Numbered from the stretch's first letter, positions 1-6,900 are shown. The stretch is DNA of 9,069 bases from Alphaproteobacteria bacterium UBA685 (GCA_002299005.1 DBMZ01000062.1:7158-16226), one strand, 5' to 3'. Notes: generated by a model not told the origin, from the letters alone. Translations and numbers: made by a program.

Positions 1-788
1 GTCGTGATGCCAAATTTTGCCAAAAGGCCGTTCGGATCAATCGCCGCACAGGTCTCTGTGACAAGCGCAGGGAAGTGCGCGGTGACAAAAGCAAGCTGGA
101 AACCACAGCTAAAGAAGCCGATAAAGATCATGATGTAATTGGGATCTTTGGCCGCTCTTGTGACAATCTCGCCAAGCGATTCCTCTAACTCTGCCTTTGT
201 TGCCTTATAGTCGCTTTTCAAAAATGGCAGGCACATGACAGATGCGACAATGATGAAGGCAAAGACGACGAAGACTTCTGACCAATGCATATCACTAAGC
301 AAATATTGCGCTAAAGGCGGGCCGACGACCTGACCAAGACTACCAGCGGCGGTTGTGACACCAAGGGCCAACGATCTGTTTTTATCAGAGGCCGCACGCC
401 CCACAACACCAAGCAATACGCCAAAACCGGTGCCCGCAATACCAAAGCCGACCATCACCTCTAATAGCTGGTGGCCAAAGGCCGTGACTGAATAGGCACT
501 GAATAACAAACCAGCGGCATAAAAAGCGATGCCTATCAAAATCGCCCGCCTGTCGCCAAGTCTCTCGGCAAAGGCGCCAAATAGCGGCGTTGCCAGCCCC
601 CATGCGAGGTTTTGAATCGCAATGGCAAGCGAAAATTCACTGCGCAACCAGCCTAAATCTTCCGCAATCGGTATTTGAAACACGCCAAAACTAGCACGCA
701 CCATAAAGCTTAGAAATAAGACCAAGCTTGATGCAATGAGAATAGGCGTGAACAAATTGGATGATTTTACTTGAACGGTTTGTGCCAT
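1..788 (-). CDS. MFS transporter, N-terminal part (runs off left edge)
   Basis: This is an inner-membrane secondary transporter of the major facilitator superfamily; 262 codons are visible and the C-terminal part lies beyond position 1. Reading leftwards from the ATG at 788, the protein starts MAQTVQVKSS. It has hydrophobic segments for TM1-6 and the start of the C-terminal half (around residues 217-240, IFIGFFSCGF). A clear MFS motif A, GAFAERLGDRR, lies at residues 71-81, between TM2 and TM3, and a motif-C-like GSLGQVVGPP is at 149-158. The TM7 region, with GFFSCGFQLAF and HFP, resembles the OFA/monocarboxylate-like MFS group; that is an inference and the substrate is unknown. The start is supported by GGGAG (795-799 on the complementary strand), 6 nt upstream. 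The gene is divergent from the TRAP cluster and shares its control region. Confidence 0.88.
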   Translation of the reverse strand, partial: MAQTVQVKSSNLFTPILIASSLVLFLSFMVRASFGVFQIPIAEDLGWLRSEFSLAIAIQNLAWGLATPLFGAFAERLGDRRAILIGIAFYAAGLLFSAYSVTAFGHQLLEVMVGFGIAGTGFGVLLGVVGRAASDKNRSLALGVTTAAGSLGQVVGPPLAQYLLSDMHWSEVFVVFAFIIVASVMCLPFLKSDYKATKAELEESLGEIVTRAAKDPNYIMIFIGFFSCGFQLAFVTAHFPALVTETCAAIDPNGLLAKFGIT

Positions 789-807
789 TACGGACTCCCA
801 TAAAAAA

Positions 808-826
808 GGTGACCATAATGATCACC
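808..826. promoter_or_regulatory. 19-bp imperfect palindrome, candidate operator
   Basis: The sequence GGTGAcCATaATGaTCACC is an inverted repeat around a central base: the GGTGA/TCACC arms and the inner CAT/ATG arms pair exactly, with a single mismatched pair between them. Its size fits a site for a dimeric repressor. It lies between the ribosome binding site of the leftward MFS gene and that gene's weak promoter candidate, so bound protein would block MFS transcription. The rightward TRAP start is about 155 bp away. No regulator gene is in the window, so the regulator is not identified. Confidence 0.45.
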
Positions 827-831
827 AAATT

Positions 832-860
832 ACCGTATCACTGAATAATAGGGCTGTAAA
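832..860 (-). promoter_or_regulatory. Weak promoter candidate for the leftward MFS gene
   Basis: On the minus strand a TTTACA box (855-860, 5 of 6 bases of the -35 consensus) is followed after 17 bp by TACGGT (832-837, only 3 of 6 bases of the -10 consensus). Transcription would begin at about 825, inside the 19-bp palindrome. The -10 match is poor, so this is tentative. Confidence 0.22.
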
Positions 861-907
861 ACGTCTCGCCATAACAGGTGGCAAAATAGTATTTTCCTGA
901 AAATTGT

Positions 908-943
908 TTGTAGAATGAGGAAAACATCTTATAAAATTAAGAT
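908..943 (+). promoter_or_regulatory. Possible TRAP promoter with inverted repeat ATCTTA/TAAGAT
   Basis: The AT-rich stretch upstream of the binding-protein gene contains a TATAAA box (930-935) with a poor -35 partner TTGTAG (908-913, 16-bp spacer). Overlapping it is a 6-bp inverted repeat, ATCTTA (926-931) and TAAGAT (938-943), with a second TAAGAT directly repeated at 943-948. The overlap of a repeat with a -10 box is what a regulator site would look like. The promoter match itself is weak. Confidence 0.25.
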
Positions 944-982
944 AAGATATTTCACAAATACATAATTCAAATAGGGAGGCTT

Positions 983-2011
983 ATGGTGAAAAAAATCATT
1001 TCTATCGCGGCGACAATGCTTGCTGCCTCATTCATGGTGTCAGCGGCAAATGCAGCGGATGTCACATTGCGTTTTCATCAATTTTTATCGCTGAAAGCTG
1101 ATATTCCCGCACGTGGGATTGAGCCTTGGATTAAGAAAATTGAAGAAGAATCAAATGGCCGCATCAAAATCGAACATTACCCTTCAATGCAGCTAGGTGG
1201 CGCACCGCCATCCCTATATGGGCAAGCGCGTGATGGTGTTGTTGATATTGTTTGGACCGTTCTAGGCTATACGCCAGGCCTGTTCCCAACCGTCGAAGCG
1301 TTTGAATTGCCCTTCATGACAGGTGATGCGGAATCAAGCTCTGTTGCTTTGCAGAAATATGTCGAAGCAAATGGCATGGCTGAATTTAGTGACGTTCATC
1401 CGCTTGGCTTCCACACGCATGGCCCTGGCATCATTCACGTCAAAGGCCCAGCGGTTAAGACACTTGGCGATCTAAAAGGCAAAAAGCTACGCGGCCCAAC
1501 ACGTGTTATCACAGGCATGCTAGGCGAGCTTGGCGCGACCCCTGTTGGTATGCCCGTACCGGCGGTGCCTGAATCATTGTCAAAAGGCGTGATTGATGGC
1601 GCGGTTATTCCTTATGAGGTATCTGTGCCACTAAAAATCGCCCAGCTAACAGATTCGCACACAGGGTTTGAAGGCGAAACAGGCCTATATACCGCGACCT
1701 TTGGCGTCATCATGAACAAGGCGTCTTATCAGGCAATGCCAGCTGATTTGCGCGCTATCCTTGACCGCAATTCAGGCGTGGAGATTGCCCGCTCATTCGG
1801 GCGTGCGATGGATCAAGCTGATGTTGTGGGCAAGCGTATCGCCACCGAATCCGGCAATGAGGTGGTCGAGATTAGCCTATCAGACAAGGCCAAATGGGTT
1901 GAAGCGGTTCAGCCTGTAATCGATGGTTGGATTTCTGAGATGGACAGTAAAGGCCTTGATGGCGCAGGTCTTGTGGCCGCGGCACGAGAGGCGATTGCGG
2001 CTGAAAAATAA
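983..2011 (+). CDS. dctP: TRAP transporter periplasmic solute-binding protein (DctP family)
   Basis: This is the extracytoplasmic receptor of a tripartite ATP-independent periplasmic (TRAP) transporter, capturing solute in the periplasm for the DctQM pair encoded downstream. At 342 aa it has normal family length. A Sec signal peptide is clear: MVKK, a hydrophobic core to about residue 20, and an ANA|AD cleavage site after residue 24. Family features include SNGRIKIEHYP (57-67), LKGKKLRGPTR (164-174; R170 occupies the position of the arginine that binds a substrate carboxylate in characterised DctP proteins) and KGVIDGAVIPYEV (201-213). The ligand cannot be named; a carboxylate is likely from the family. 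GGGAGG (974-979) lies only 3 nt before this ATG. The adjacent in-frame GTG at 986 would have a better 6-nt spacing and would remove only one residue. dctP is used as a family label. Confidence 0.95.
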   Translation: MVKKIISIAATMLAASFMVSAANAADVTLRFHQFLSLKADIPARGIEPWIKKIEEESNGRIKIEHYPSMQLGGAPPSLYGQARDGVVDIVWTVLGYTPGLFPTVEAFELPFMTGDAESSSVALQKYVEANGMAEFSDVHPLGFHTHGPGIIHVKGPAVKTLGDLKGKKLRGPTRVITGMLGELGATPVGMPVPAVPESLSKGVIDGAVIPYEVSVPLKIAQLTDSHTGFEGETGLYTATFGVIMNKASYQAMPADLRAILDRNSGVEIARSFGRAMDQADVVGKRIATESGNEVVEISLSDKAKWVEAVQPVIDGWISEMDSKGLDGAGLVAAAREAIAAEK

Positions 2012-2043
2012 ACCGGCTTAAATCAGCCCGTTATAAATCAATT

Positions 2044-2084
2044 AATCCGCCCATTGAAGTATCTGTTAATGGGCGGATTTTTTT
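2044..2084 (+). terminator. Strong intrinsic terminator between dctP and dctQ
   Basis: A perfect 12-bp stem, AATCCGCCCATT (2044-2055) and AATGGGCGGATT (2068-2079), encloses a 12-nt loop; the 3' arm runs into seven consecutive T (2078-2084). It begins 32 nt after the binding-protein stop codon. It has every element of a rho-independent terminator and should end or strongly attenuate transcription before the membrane-subunit genes, giving more binding protein than transporter. It would also protect the 3' end of the dctP message. Confidence 0.92.
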
Positions 2085-2095
2085 ATCTTGCCTTA

Positions 2096-2125
2096 GTGAC
2101 AATTTGTTTCTTTTCCCCGTATAGT
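2096..2125 (+). promoter_or_regulatory. Sigma-70-type promoter candidate for dctQM
   Basis: GTGACA (2096-2101, 5 of 6 matches to TTGACA) and TATAGT (2120-2125, 5 of 6 matches to TATAAT) are separated by 18 bp. The pair starts 11 bp after the terminator T-tract and would start a transcript near 2132, about 40 nt before dctQ. The position makes sense as a restart promoter for the membrane subunits after termination of the dctP message. It is a sequence match only. Confidence 0.45.
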
Positions 2126-2173
2126 CCGAGACCAAAGAGTGATGCTTCAAATAAATAGCGCTGGTGATAAAAG

Positions 2174-2722
2174 ATGATGACGGCCGATAATAGCAACTGG
2201 CAAAATAAGATGCTTGCTTTGATAGACAAAACCAGCAAAGCCTTTGCTTTGGGTGGCGGATTTATCCTTATTGCTTTGGCCGCTTTGACAATCATTTCGG
2301 TGATTGGCCGCACCATTAACGCTTATGGCTTTGGCCCTATCCAAGGTGATTTTGAATTGGTTGAAAATGGCACAGCCTTTGTTGTTTTCTGCTCACTTCC
2401 TTATTGCCAGATGCGCTTTGGCCATGTGTCGGTTGATATTCTATCACGCCGCCTGCCACCGCGCCTCTCATGGCTTATCGCCATCGCCAGCCATGCAGGC
2501 ATGAGCCTGATTGCCATCATCATCACGCGCCAGCTTTATTTCGGCATGATGGATAAATATAATTGGGGCGAGACGACCTTTATCCTACAGCTGCCCTCTT
2601 GGTGGGGCTATGCCGCCGCTCTGCCTGCCAGTGTTTTATGGGTGCTCGCCTGTATTGCCGCCACATATCTTACCATCACAGGCCAGCATATGTATGAGAG
2701 CTTGCAGGAGACATCGTCGTGA
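2174..2722 (+). CDS. dctQ: TRAP transporter small permease subunit (DctQ family)
   Basis: This is the small membrane subunit of the TRAP transporter, which pairs with DctM in the inner membrane. The 182-aa protein has four hydrophobic segments, at about residues 24-46, 64-80, 98-120 and 143-167, matching the four-helix DctQ pattern. Family signatures include an arginine after TM1 (R46), the acidic GDFELVEN (58-65) at the start of TM2, and the MRFGHVSVDIL segment (80-90) after TM2. There is no strong ribosome binding site: only GGTGA (2163-2167) precedes the ATG at 2174 by 6 nt. A second in-frame ATG follows immediately at 2177, so the exact start is uncertain by one codon. The gene is separated from dctP by a terminator and overlaps dctM by 4 bp, which suggests translational coupling of the two membrane subunits. 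Confidence 0.93.
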   Translation: MMTADNSNWQNKMLALIDKTSKAFALGGGFILIALAALTIISVIGRTINAYGFGPIQGDFELVENGTAFVVFCSLPYCQMRFGHVSVDILSRRLPPRLSWLIAIASHAGMSLIAIIITRQLYFGMMDKYNWGETTFILQLPSWWGYAAALPASVLWVLACIAATYLTITGQHMYESLQETSS

Positions 2723-4041
2723 CCAGTTTTGAAATTGGCCTCTATGCCCTGCCCTTACTGCTTGTACTTATCTTGGCACGCGTGCCGATTATGCTGTCTA
2801 TGTTGCTGGTTGGGATTGTTGGCCAATATCTGATCTTGGGCAATTGGAACCCGTTTTTGGCACAGATGAAGAATGTCACCTATTCGACCTTCTCGAACTA
2901 TTCGTTATCAGTCATCCCGATGTTTTTGCTGATGGGGCAATTTGCTTCTAAGGGCGGCATGTCAAAGGCCTTATTCCAAACAGCTAAAACATTTGTTGGC
3001 CACAGACGAGGCGGCCTTGCCCAAGCGGCGATTGTGGCTTGCGGCGGTTTTGGCGCCATTTGCGGCTCATCCTTGGCAACAGCCGCCACGATGGGGCAAG
3101 TCGCCTTGCCTGAATTGCGCAAACATGGCTATTCAGACAAATTATCAACCGCCGTGCTCGCCGCGGGCGGCACATTGGGTGTGCTTATACCGCCCTCTGT
3201 TGTGCTGGTTATCTATGCCATTCTAACAGAACAAAACATCGCTAAATTATTCATCGCCGCCTTCATTCCCGGCTTCCTTGCCGTCCTAGGCTATATGGTT
3301 ACCATCGGTATCTTGGCCAAATTATGGGAGAAGGACGAAGTCCCGCAAGAGCGCACAAGCCTAGGTGAGCGCTTGAGAGCCTTATTCGCCATTTGGCCTG
3401 TCATCACCATTTTTACCCTTGTCATAGGCGGCATCTATCTTGGTTGGTTCACCCCCACAGAAGGCGCGGCCGTTGGTGCTGGCACCACAGGTCTTTATGC
3501 GTTTTTTAATGGCGGGCTTGACCGCAAAGGCATCCAAGATGCCATCCTTGAGACCGCCCAATCCACCGCGATGATATTTGCCATCCTCCTTGGCGCGGCA
3601 GTCTTTAACAGCTTCCTTGCCTTCAGCCGTGTCCCATTCGAAGCGGCCGCAATGATAGAAGGGCTAAACGCCAACCCGTGGATTATTTTGACGGTGATTT
3701 TAATCATCTATCTAATCTTGGGCTGTTTCATGGATAGCCTTTCAATGATTATCCTGACCATCCCTGTCTTTTTCCCTGTCTTTCAAACACTCGATTTTGG
3801 CATGGGGCCAGAAGATGCTGCGCTTTGGTTTGGCGTGCTTGTATTGATCGTTGTTGAGGTCGGCCTTATTACCCCGCCTGTTGGGATGAATTTATTTGTG
3901 ATAAACAAGCTCGCAGGCGATGTGCCTCTCGCAGAATCTTATCGCGGCATCCTGCCTTTTGTGGCAAGTGACTTACTGCGCGTTATAATCCTCACAGCCT
4001 TCCCCGCTATCACCCTATTTGCTGTCCATCAGCTATTCTAA
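2719..4041 (+). CDS. dctM: TRAP transporter large permease subunit (DctM family)
   Basis: This is the transport-competent subunit of the TRAP system, moving solute delivered by the binding protein together with cations. The 440-aa protein is full length and hydrophobic throughout, with about a dozen membrane segments or hairpins. DctM signatures are clear: ACGGFGAICGSSLATAATM (107-125), GGTLGVLIPPS (150-160), GWFTPTEGAAVGA (242-254), DSLSMIILTIPVFFPV (339-354) and GLITPPVGMNLFV (382-394). The two-fold repeat of the family shows in the paired glycine/proline-rich segments in each half. The start is GTG, within the sequence GTGA that also holds the dctQ stop. CAGGAG (2705-2710) sits 8 nt upstream, at an ideal distance. 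A 14-nt gap containing a good ribosome binding site leads to the downstream VOC gene. Confidence 0.96.
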   Translation: MTSFEIGLYALPLLLVLILARVPIMLSMLLVGIVGQYLILGNWNPFLAQMKNVTYSTFSNYSLSVIPMFLLMGQFASKGGMSKALFQTAKTFVGHRRGGLAQAAIVACGGFGAICGSSLATAATMGQVALPELRKHGYSDKLSTAVLAAGGTLGVLIPPSVVLVIYAILTEQNIAKLFIAAFIPGFLAVLGYMVTIGILAKLWEKDEVPQERTSLGERLRALFAIWPVITIFTLVIGGIYLGWFTPTEGAAVGAGTTGLYAFFNGGLDRKGIQDAILETAQSTAMIFAILLGAAVFNSFLAFSRVPFEAAAMIEGLNANPWIILTVILIIYLILGCFMDSLSMIILTIPVFFPVFQTLDFGMGPEDAALWFGVLVLIVVEVGLITPPVGMNLFVINKLAGDVPLAESYRGILPFVASDLLRVIILTAFPAITLFAVHQLF

Positions 4042-4055
4042 AAAGGAGCTTTACT

Positions 4056-4691
4056 ATGGCGAATAGTATCGATCATTTCACGCTTGGCGCAAGCGACCTA
4101 GCATCTGGCACAGACGCGCTAAAACAGACAATAGGCGTTGAGATACCGCAAGGCGGCAAGCATCCTTTGATGAGCACGCATAACGGCATTATGGCAACGG
4201 GCGAGGGTCAATTTATGGAATTGATTGCGATTGACCCTGACGCCCCACAGCCAGATCGCATCAGATGGTTTTCCCTTGATGAGGCGCGCACGATTGACCG
4301 CCTTGCGATACGCCCGCGCGCGCTTTGCTGGGTTGTGAACACAGATGATCTGGATAAAACCGTCGCCAATAGCCCTGTTGATTTGGGCGAGATTGTGAAT
4401 ATGTCACGCGGTGACAGAACATGGCGGCTCACCATTCCCAAAGATGGCTCACTGCCAGAACAAGGCCTGATCCCGGCCTTTATTGAATGGTCTCCGGGCC
4501 CGCACCCAAGCACTGTGCAACAAGATTTAGGCATCCGCCTGAATGAGATCACCCTCACCCATCCAGACCCTGCAAAATTGCAGGCGATTTTTGAAGCTTT
4601 GGAAATCGACCATCTGGCCACAATCACCGAAGGCGAGACAGCTTTGTCATTTGATGTGAACACGCCAAATGGCCGGGTGGTGCTTGATTAA
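4056..4691 (+). CDS. VOC superfamily protein, glyoxalase-like domain (Glyoxalase_3 type)
   Basis: This is a cytoplasmic 211-aa protein of the vicinal oxygen chelate fold, of the glyoxalase-like type seen in uncharacterised bacterial proteins. Recognisable segments are the opening SIDHFTLGASDL (4-15), GGKHPLMSTHN (33-43), FMELIAIDPDAP (53-64), RIRWFSLD (68-75), MSRGDRTWRLTIP (116-128) and IEWSPGPHP (143-151). H7, H36 or H42, and E55 are the likely metal ligands by family pattern, but I cannot confirm which ones bind. The reaction is unknown; VOC enzymes include lyases, isomerases and ring-cleaving dioxygenases. AAGGAG (4043-4048) lies 7 nt before the ATG, and dctM ends 14 nt upstream, so the gene is almost certainly cotranscribed with the transporter. 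A role in processing the imported solute is an inference. It ends 38 nt before the convergent SDR gene. Confidence 0.88.
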   Translation: MANSIDHFTLGASDLASGTDALKQTIGVEIPQGGKHPLMSTHNGIMATGEGQFMELIAIDPDAPQPDRIRWFSLDEARTIDRLAIRPRALCWVVNTDDLDKTVANSPVDLGEIVNMSRGDRTWRLTIPKDGSLPEQGLIPAFIEWSPGPHPSTVQQDLGIRLNEITLTHPDPAKLQAIFEALEIDHLATITEGETALSFDVNTPNGRVVLD

Positions 4692-4707
4692 CCGCCTACG
4701 CTTTTAC

Positions 4708-4740
4708 TCTGGCCCCTATAATCTGGCCCCTATAATCTGG
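4708..4740. repeat. 14-bp tandem duplication across the SDR stop codon
   Basis: The unit TCTGGCCCCTATAA occurs twice in direct succession (4708-4721 and 4722-4735) and is followed by a partial third copy, TCTGG (4736-4740). The right-hand part encodes the last residues (A-R-L) and the TAG stop of the leftward SDR gene, so the 3' end of that gene has been copied into the convergent intergenic gap. Because the unit is not a multiple of three and the first stop is intact, the protein is not altered. No hairpin-plus-T terminator is visible between the convergent genes. Confidence 0.9.
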
Positions 4741-5518
4741 CAAGCACGCCATCCATAATGGCGATGATATCTTGCCCTATCGCATCATTTAGCGCGTCTT
4801 CATGAGGCGCGCTAAAGCTTTTTGCGTCATTATCATAATAAAGCCCGCTTGCCTCTGCGAACGCATCAGATAGGGCGGCGCGGCAAATAATATCTGCCCC
4901 AACGCTGATATCAGCGCCTTCAATACCAAAGCCTTGCTTGACCATTTTGGTACCCAATAAAGAGGCAGGATTAACAGACACATAAACACGCGTAGCGTCT
5001 GCCAATGCCATCTGTCTTGACCAAGAGGTAATCGCAAGCTTACTTTGCGCATAGGCATTCATATCATCCATCTCACCAAAGGCGCGCAAATAATCAAGGT
5101 CAACAGGCCGTTGAGCCGCCGATGATAGGCTCACAACACGCGCGCCCTTTGGCAATGAAGGCAGAAGCTTTTTGGTCAAAAGATAGGGCGCGATTGTGTT
5201 CACCGCAAAGCGCAACTCTAGCCCCTCATTTGTCTTTGTCTGCTCAGCCTTTAACACACCTGCATTATTGATAATCACATCAATCTGCTGATGGTTGGCG
5301 GCTATTTCATCTGCCATGCGCGCAACATCACGCAATGATGACAGATCACAGCGATAGCTTGTCACCCTTGTTTGGGCTGATAAGTCTTGCACCATCTCAT
5401 CAAGACGCGCTTGTCTGCGCCCATGAAGCAATAAATGATGGCCTTGTTCTGCCAGCATTTGTGCGGCCAATGCCCCAAGCCCGTCTGTTGCGCCTGTCAG
5501 TAATATCGTCTTTGCCAT
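4730..5518 (-). CDS. Short-chain dehydrogenase/reductase, likely NADP(H)-dependent
   Basis: This is a 262-aa cytoplasmic oxidoreductase of the SDR superfamily with a Rossmann fold. Motifs appear in the expected order: TGATDGLG (8-15) for cofactor binding, LHGRR (31-35) after the second strand, CDLSS (57-61), INNAG (83-87), N107 in the VNTIAPYLLT segment, the catalytic serine in VVSLSSAA (S132 or S133) and YAQSK (Y156, K160). The catalytic set N-S-Y-K is intact. The arginines R34 and R35 favour NADP(H) over NAD(H), by family knowledge. Overall it looks like the retinol-dehydrogenase/WW-domain-oxidoreductase-like branch; the substrate, an alcohol or carbonyl, is unknown. AAGGAGG (5527-5533 on the complementary strand) is 8 nt before the ATG. 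The MFS gene ends 26 nt upstream, so the two form a likely operon. Confidence 0.92.
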   Translation of the reverse strand: MAKTILLTGATDGLGALAAQMLAEQGHHLLLHGRRQARLDEMVQDLSAQTRVTSYRCDLSSLRDVARMADEIAANHQQIDVIINNAGVLKAEQTKTNEGLELRFAVNTIAPYLLTKKLLPSLPKGARVVSLSSAAQRPVDLDYLRAFGEMDDMNAYAQSKLAITSWSRQMALADATRVYVSVNPASLLGTKMVKQGFGIEGADISVGADIICRAALSDAFAEASGLYYDNDAKSFSAPHEDALNDAIGQDIIAIMDGVLARL

Positions 5519-5544
5519 TATGCTGGCCTCCTTATTGAACAGGC

Positions 5545-6753
5545 CTAATCAAGGCGATCTTCAGAAAATAGATAGATGAATGAGGCAACCAATAAAGGCA
5601 GGGCAAAGAACAGGAACAAAGCCTGATAGCCTGCCAGCTGGCTAGTCGTTGCCCCAAAGGCAAAAGCACTTGCCGATAATGCCTGCATAGAGCCGACACC
5701 CGCAATAGAACAGAGATTTAACATCGAGACACCGCGACCGATTAAATGAGGCGCAATAAAGCTTCTGCCATGCGCCATCATAATCGGATAGGACATGCCA
5801 AACACCCCTACCAGCGTCAACAAAACCGTTGCACCAATCAGGCCGAGATTAGGGATAAGCGCAAGGGCAAGCAAGCTTAACAGCGTGCCTAAATTACCGC
5901 CTAATATGACCCATTTTCTTGTGCCAAAGAACCTATCGAGCGGCCCATAGATAAAACTGCCCACAGACATGCCAGCGCCCATCGCCAATGTCACAAACCC
6001 AATGCCGCTAGCATCTTGGGCAAAGATATCCTGCATATAAGGCCCAGCCCACAGGCCGCGAAGACCAGCGGCCGCCGCATAAGAGAAGAACATCAAAGGC
6101 GCGATAAACCACAGGGCGCGGATTTTAAAAATCGTGATAAAGCCGTCAGATGCGCCTTTATTGCTGGCGCTCTTATCCGCATCCTTAATTTCAGGATCGC
6201 GCACAAACACCCAGATTGCGGTCGCAATCGCCGCCGTAATCGCACATAGCACCCACAGAGATTCGCGCCAACCAAAGGCTTCTGCCGCCAGTGCCAGCGG
6301 CGCGGCGCTTGCCAAATTACCCATCGTGCCAATACCAATGAGCGCGCCGCCTAATGTCGCAAACATCGCCGGCGGAAAAGCGCGTGCTAGGATGAAGTAA
6401 GACGCCATAAGCACAGGCGCACAGCCAATGCCGATAAGGCTCATCGCGATTTGGACATGCAAAGGGGTGGTGGCAATCGCAAAGACAGCCGCCCCGCCCC
6501 CGCCGCCAATCGCCAGCAAGATGCTAGCTGTCAGGCGCGGGCCGAACCTATCAAGGCTCCATCCCACAGGAAATTGCATAATGGCGAATGTTAAGAACCA
6601 CAGGCCAGATGCCAGCGATAAATCAGCCGCAGTTGCGCCGATTTCGCTATCGAGCACAGGTGTTAATACGGCCAAGCAAGCGCGATAAAATTGGCTCATC
6701 ACATAGCCAAACAACAATGCAAGCAACCCAAGTCGCATGGTGCCAAAATTCAT
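5545..6753 (-). CDS. MFS transporter, complete, in operon with SDR
   Basis: This is a 402-aa inner-membrane transporter of the major facilitator superfamily with about twelve hydrophobic segments. Motif A of the N-terminal half is FPVGWSLDRFGPR (61-73), and its counterpart in the C-terminal half is YGPLDRFFGTRK (269-280). A charged cytoplasmic loop (about 185-207, with DPEIKDADK) joins the halves. FYRACLAVLTPVL (22-34) in TM1 and SGLWFLTFAIMQFPVG (49-64) in TM2 are typical of a proteobacterial MFS branch with no assigned substrate that I can name. A run of five glycines (83-87) lies in TM3. AGGA (6761-6764 on the complementary strand) precedes the ATG by 7 nt. The SDR gene follows after 26 nt, so the transporter and reductase may handle the same or related compounds (inference). 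Confidence 0.92.
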   Translation of the reverse strand: MNFGTMRLGLLALLFGYVMSQFYRACLAVLTPVLDSEIGATAADLSLASGLWFLTFAIMQFPVGWSLDRFGPRLTASILLAIGGGGGAAVFAIATTPLHVQIAMSLIGIGCAPVLMASYFILARAFPPAMFATLGGALIGIGTMGNLASAAPLALAAEAFGWRESLWVLCAITAAIATAIWVFVRDPEIKDADKSASNKGASDGFITIFKIRALWFIAPLMFFSYAAAAGLRGLWAGPYMQDIFAQDASGIGFVTLAMGAGMSVGSFIYGPLDRFFGTRKWVILGGNLGTLLSLLALALIPNLGLIGATVLLTLVGVFGMSYPIMMAHGRSFIAPHLIGRGVSMLNLCSIAGVGSMQALSASAFAFGATTSQLAGYQALFLFFALPLLVASFIYLFSEDRLD

Positions 6754-6900
6754 CGCAATATCCTATCATGCATGAAAAAAGCGCCCGAAATTGCGCGCCC
6801 CGTGTCTGATGGCAAAACAGTAACTATTTCAGCAAGGGGGGGCAACTAAAACCATCACCCCCTCTTTACTTCGGCCCCTTATGATGGCAGGACTTAGGAC
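6754..6900. promoter_or_regulatory. Divergent intergenic region between MFS and FGE genes
   Basis: These 147 bases must hold the start signals for both the leftward MFS-SDR pair and the rightward FGE-MFS pair. Visible elements are a perfect 10-bp palindrome TCATGCATGA (6766-6775), next to the MFS ribosome binding site; a run of seven G (6836-6842) that could pair with five C (6858-6862); and an inverted repeat CCATCA/TGATGG (6852-6857 and 6882-6887), whose right arm overlaps a TATGAT box (6880-6885) on the plus strand. No convincing -35 partner was found for that box, so no promoter is called with confidence. Confidence 0.35.

Noticed and set aside
385..603. A 72-codon minus-strand frame inside the first MFS gene
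   Set aside because: The true MFS frame runs from 788 to the left edge with a good ribosome binding site and membrane motifs; this short frame is an out-of-frame shadow on the same strand.
4208..4663. A 151-codon open frame on the minus strand opposite the VOC gene
   Set aside because: It is antisense to a recognisable VOC protein, shows no domain of its own and has no supporting start signals.
6775..6796. GCGC...GCGC followed by six T on the minus strand, terminator-like
   Set aside because: The stem is only 4 bp and it would lie just upstream of the MFS start, with no gene ending there; chance in a GC-rich patch is the simpler reading.
6836..6867. G-run and C-run that could form a hairpin followed by TCTTT
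   Set aside because: Both flanking genes are divergent, so no transcript needs to end here, and the T-tract is interrupted. It is noted only as part of the intergenic description.
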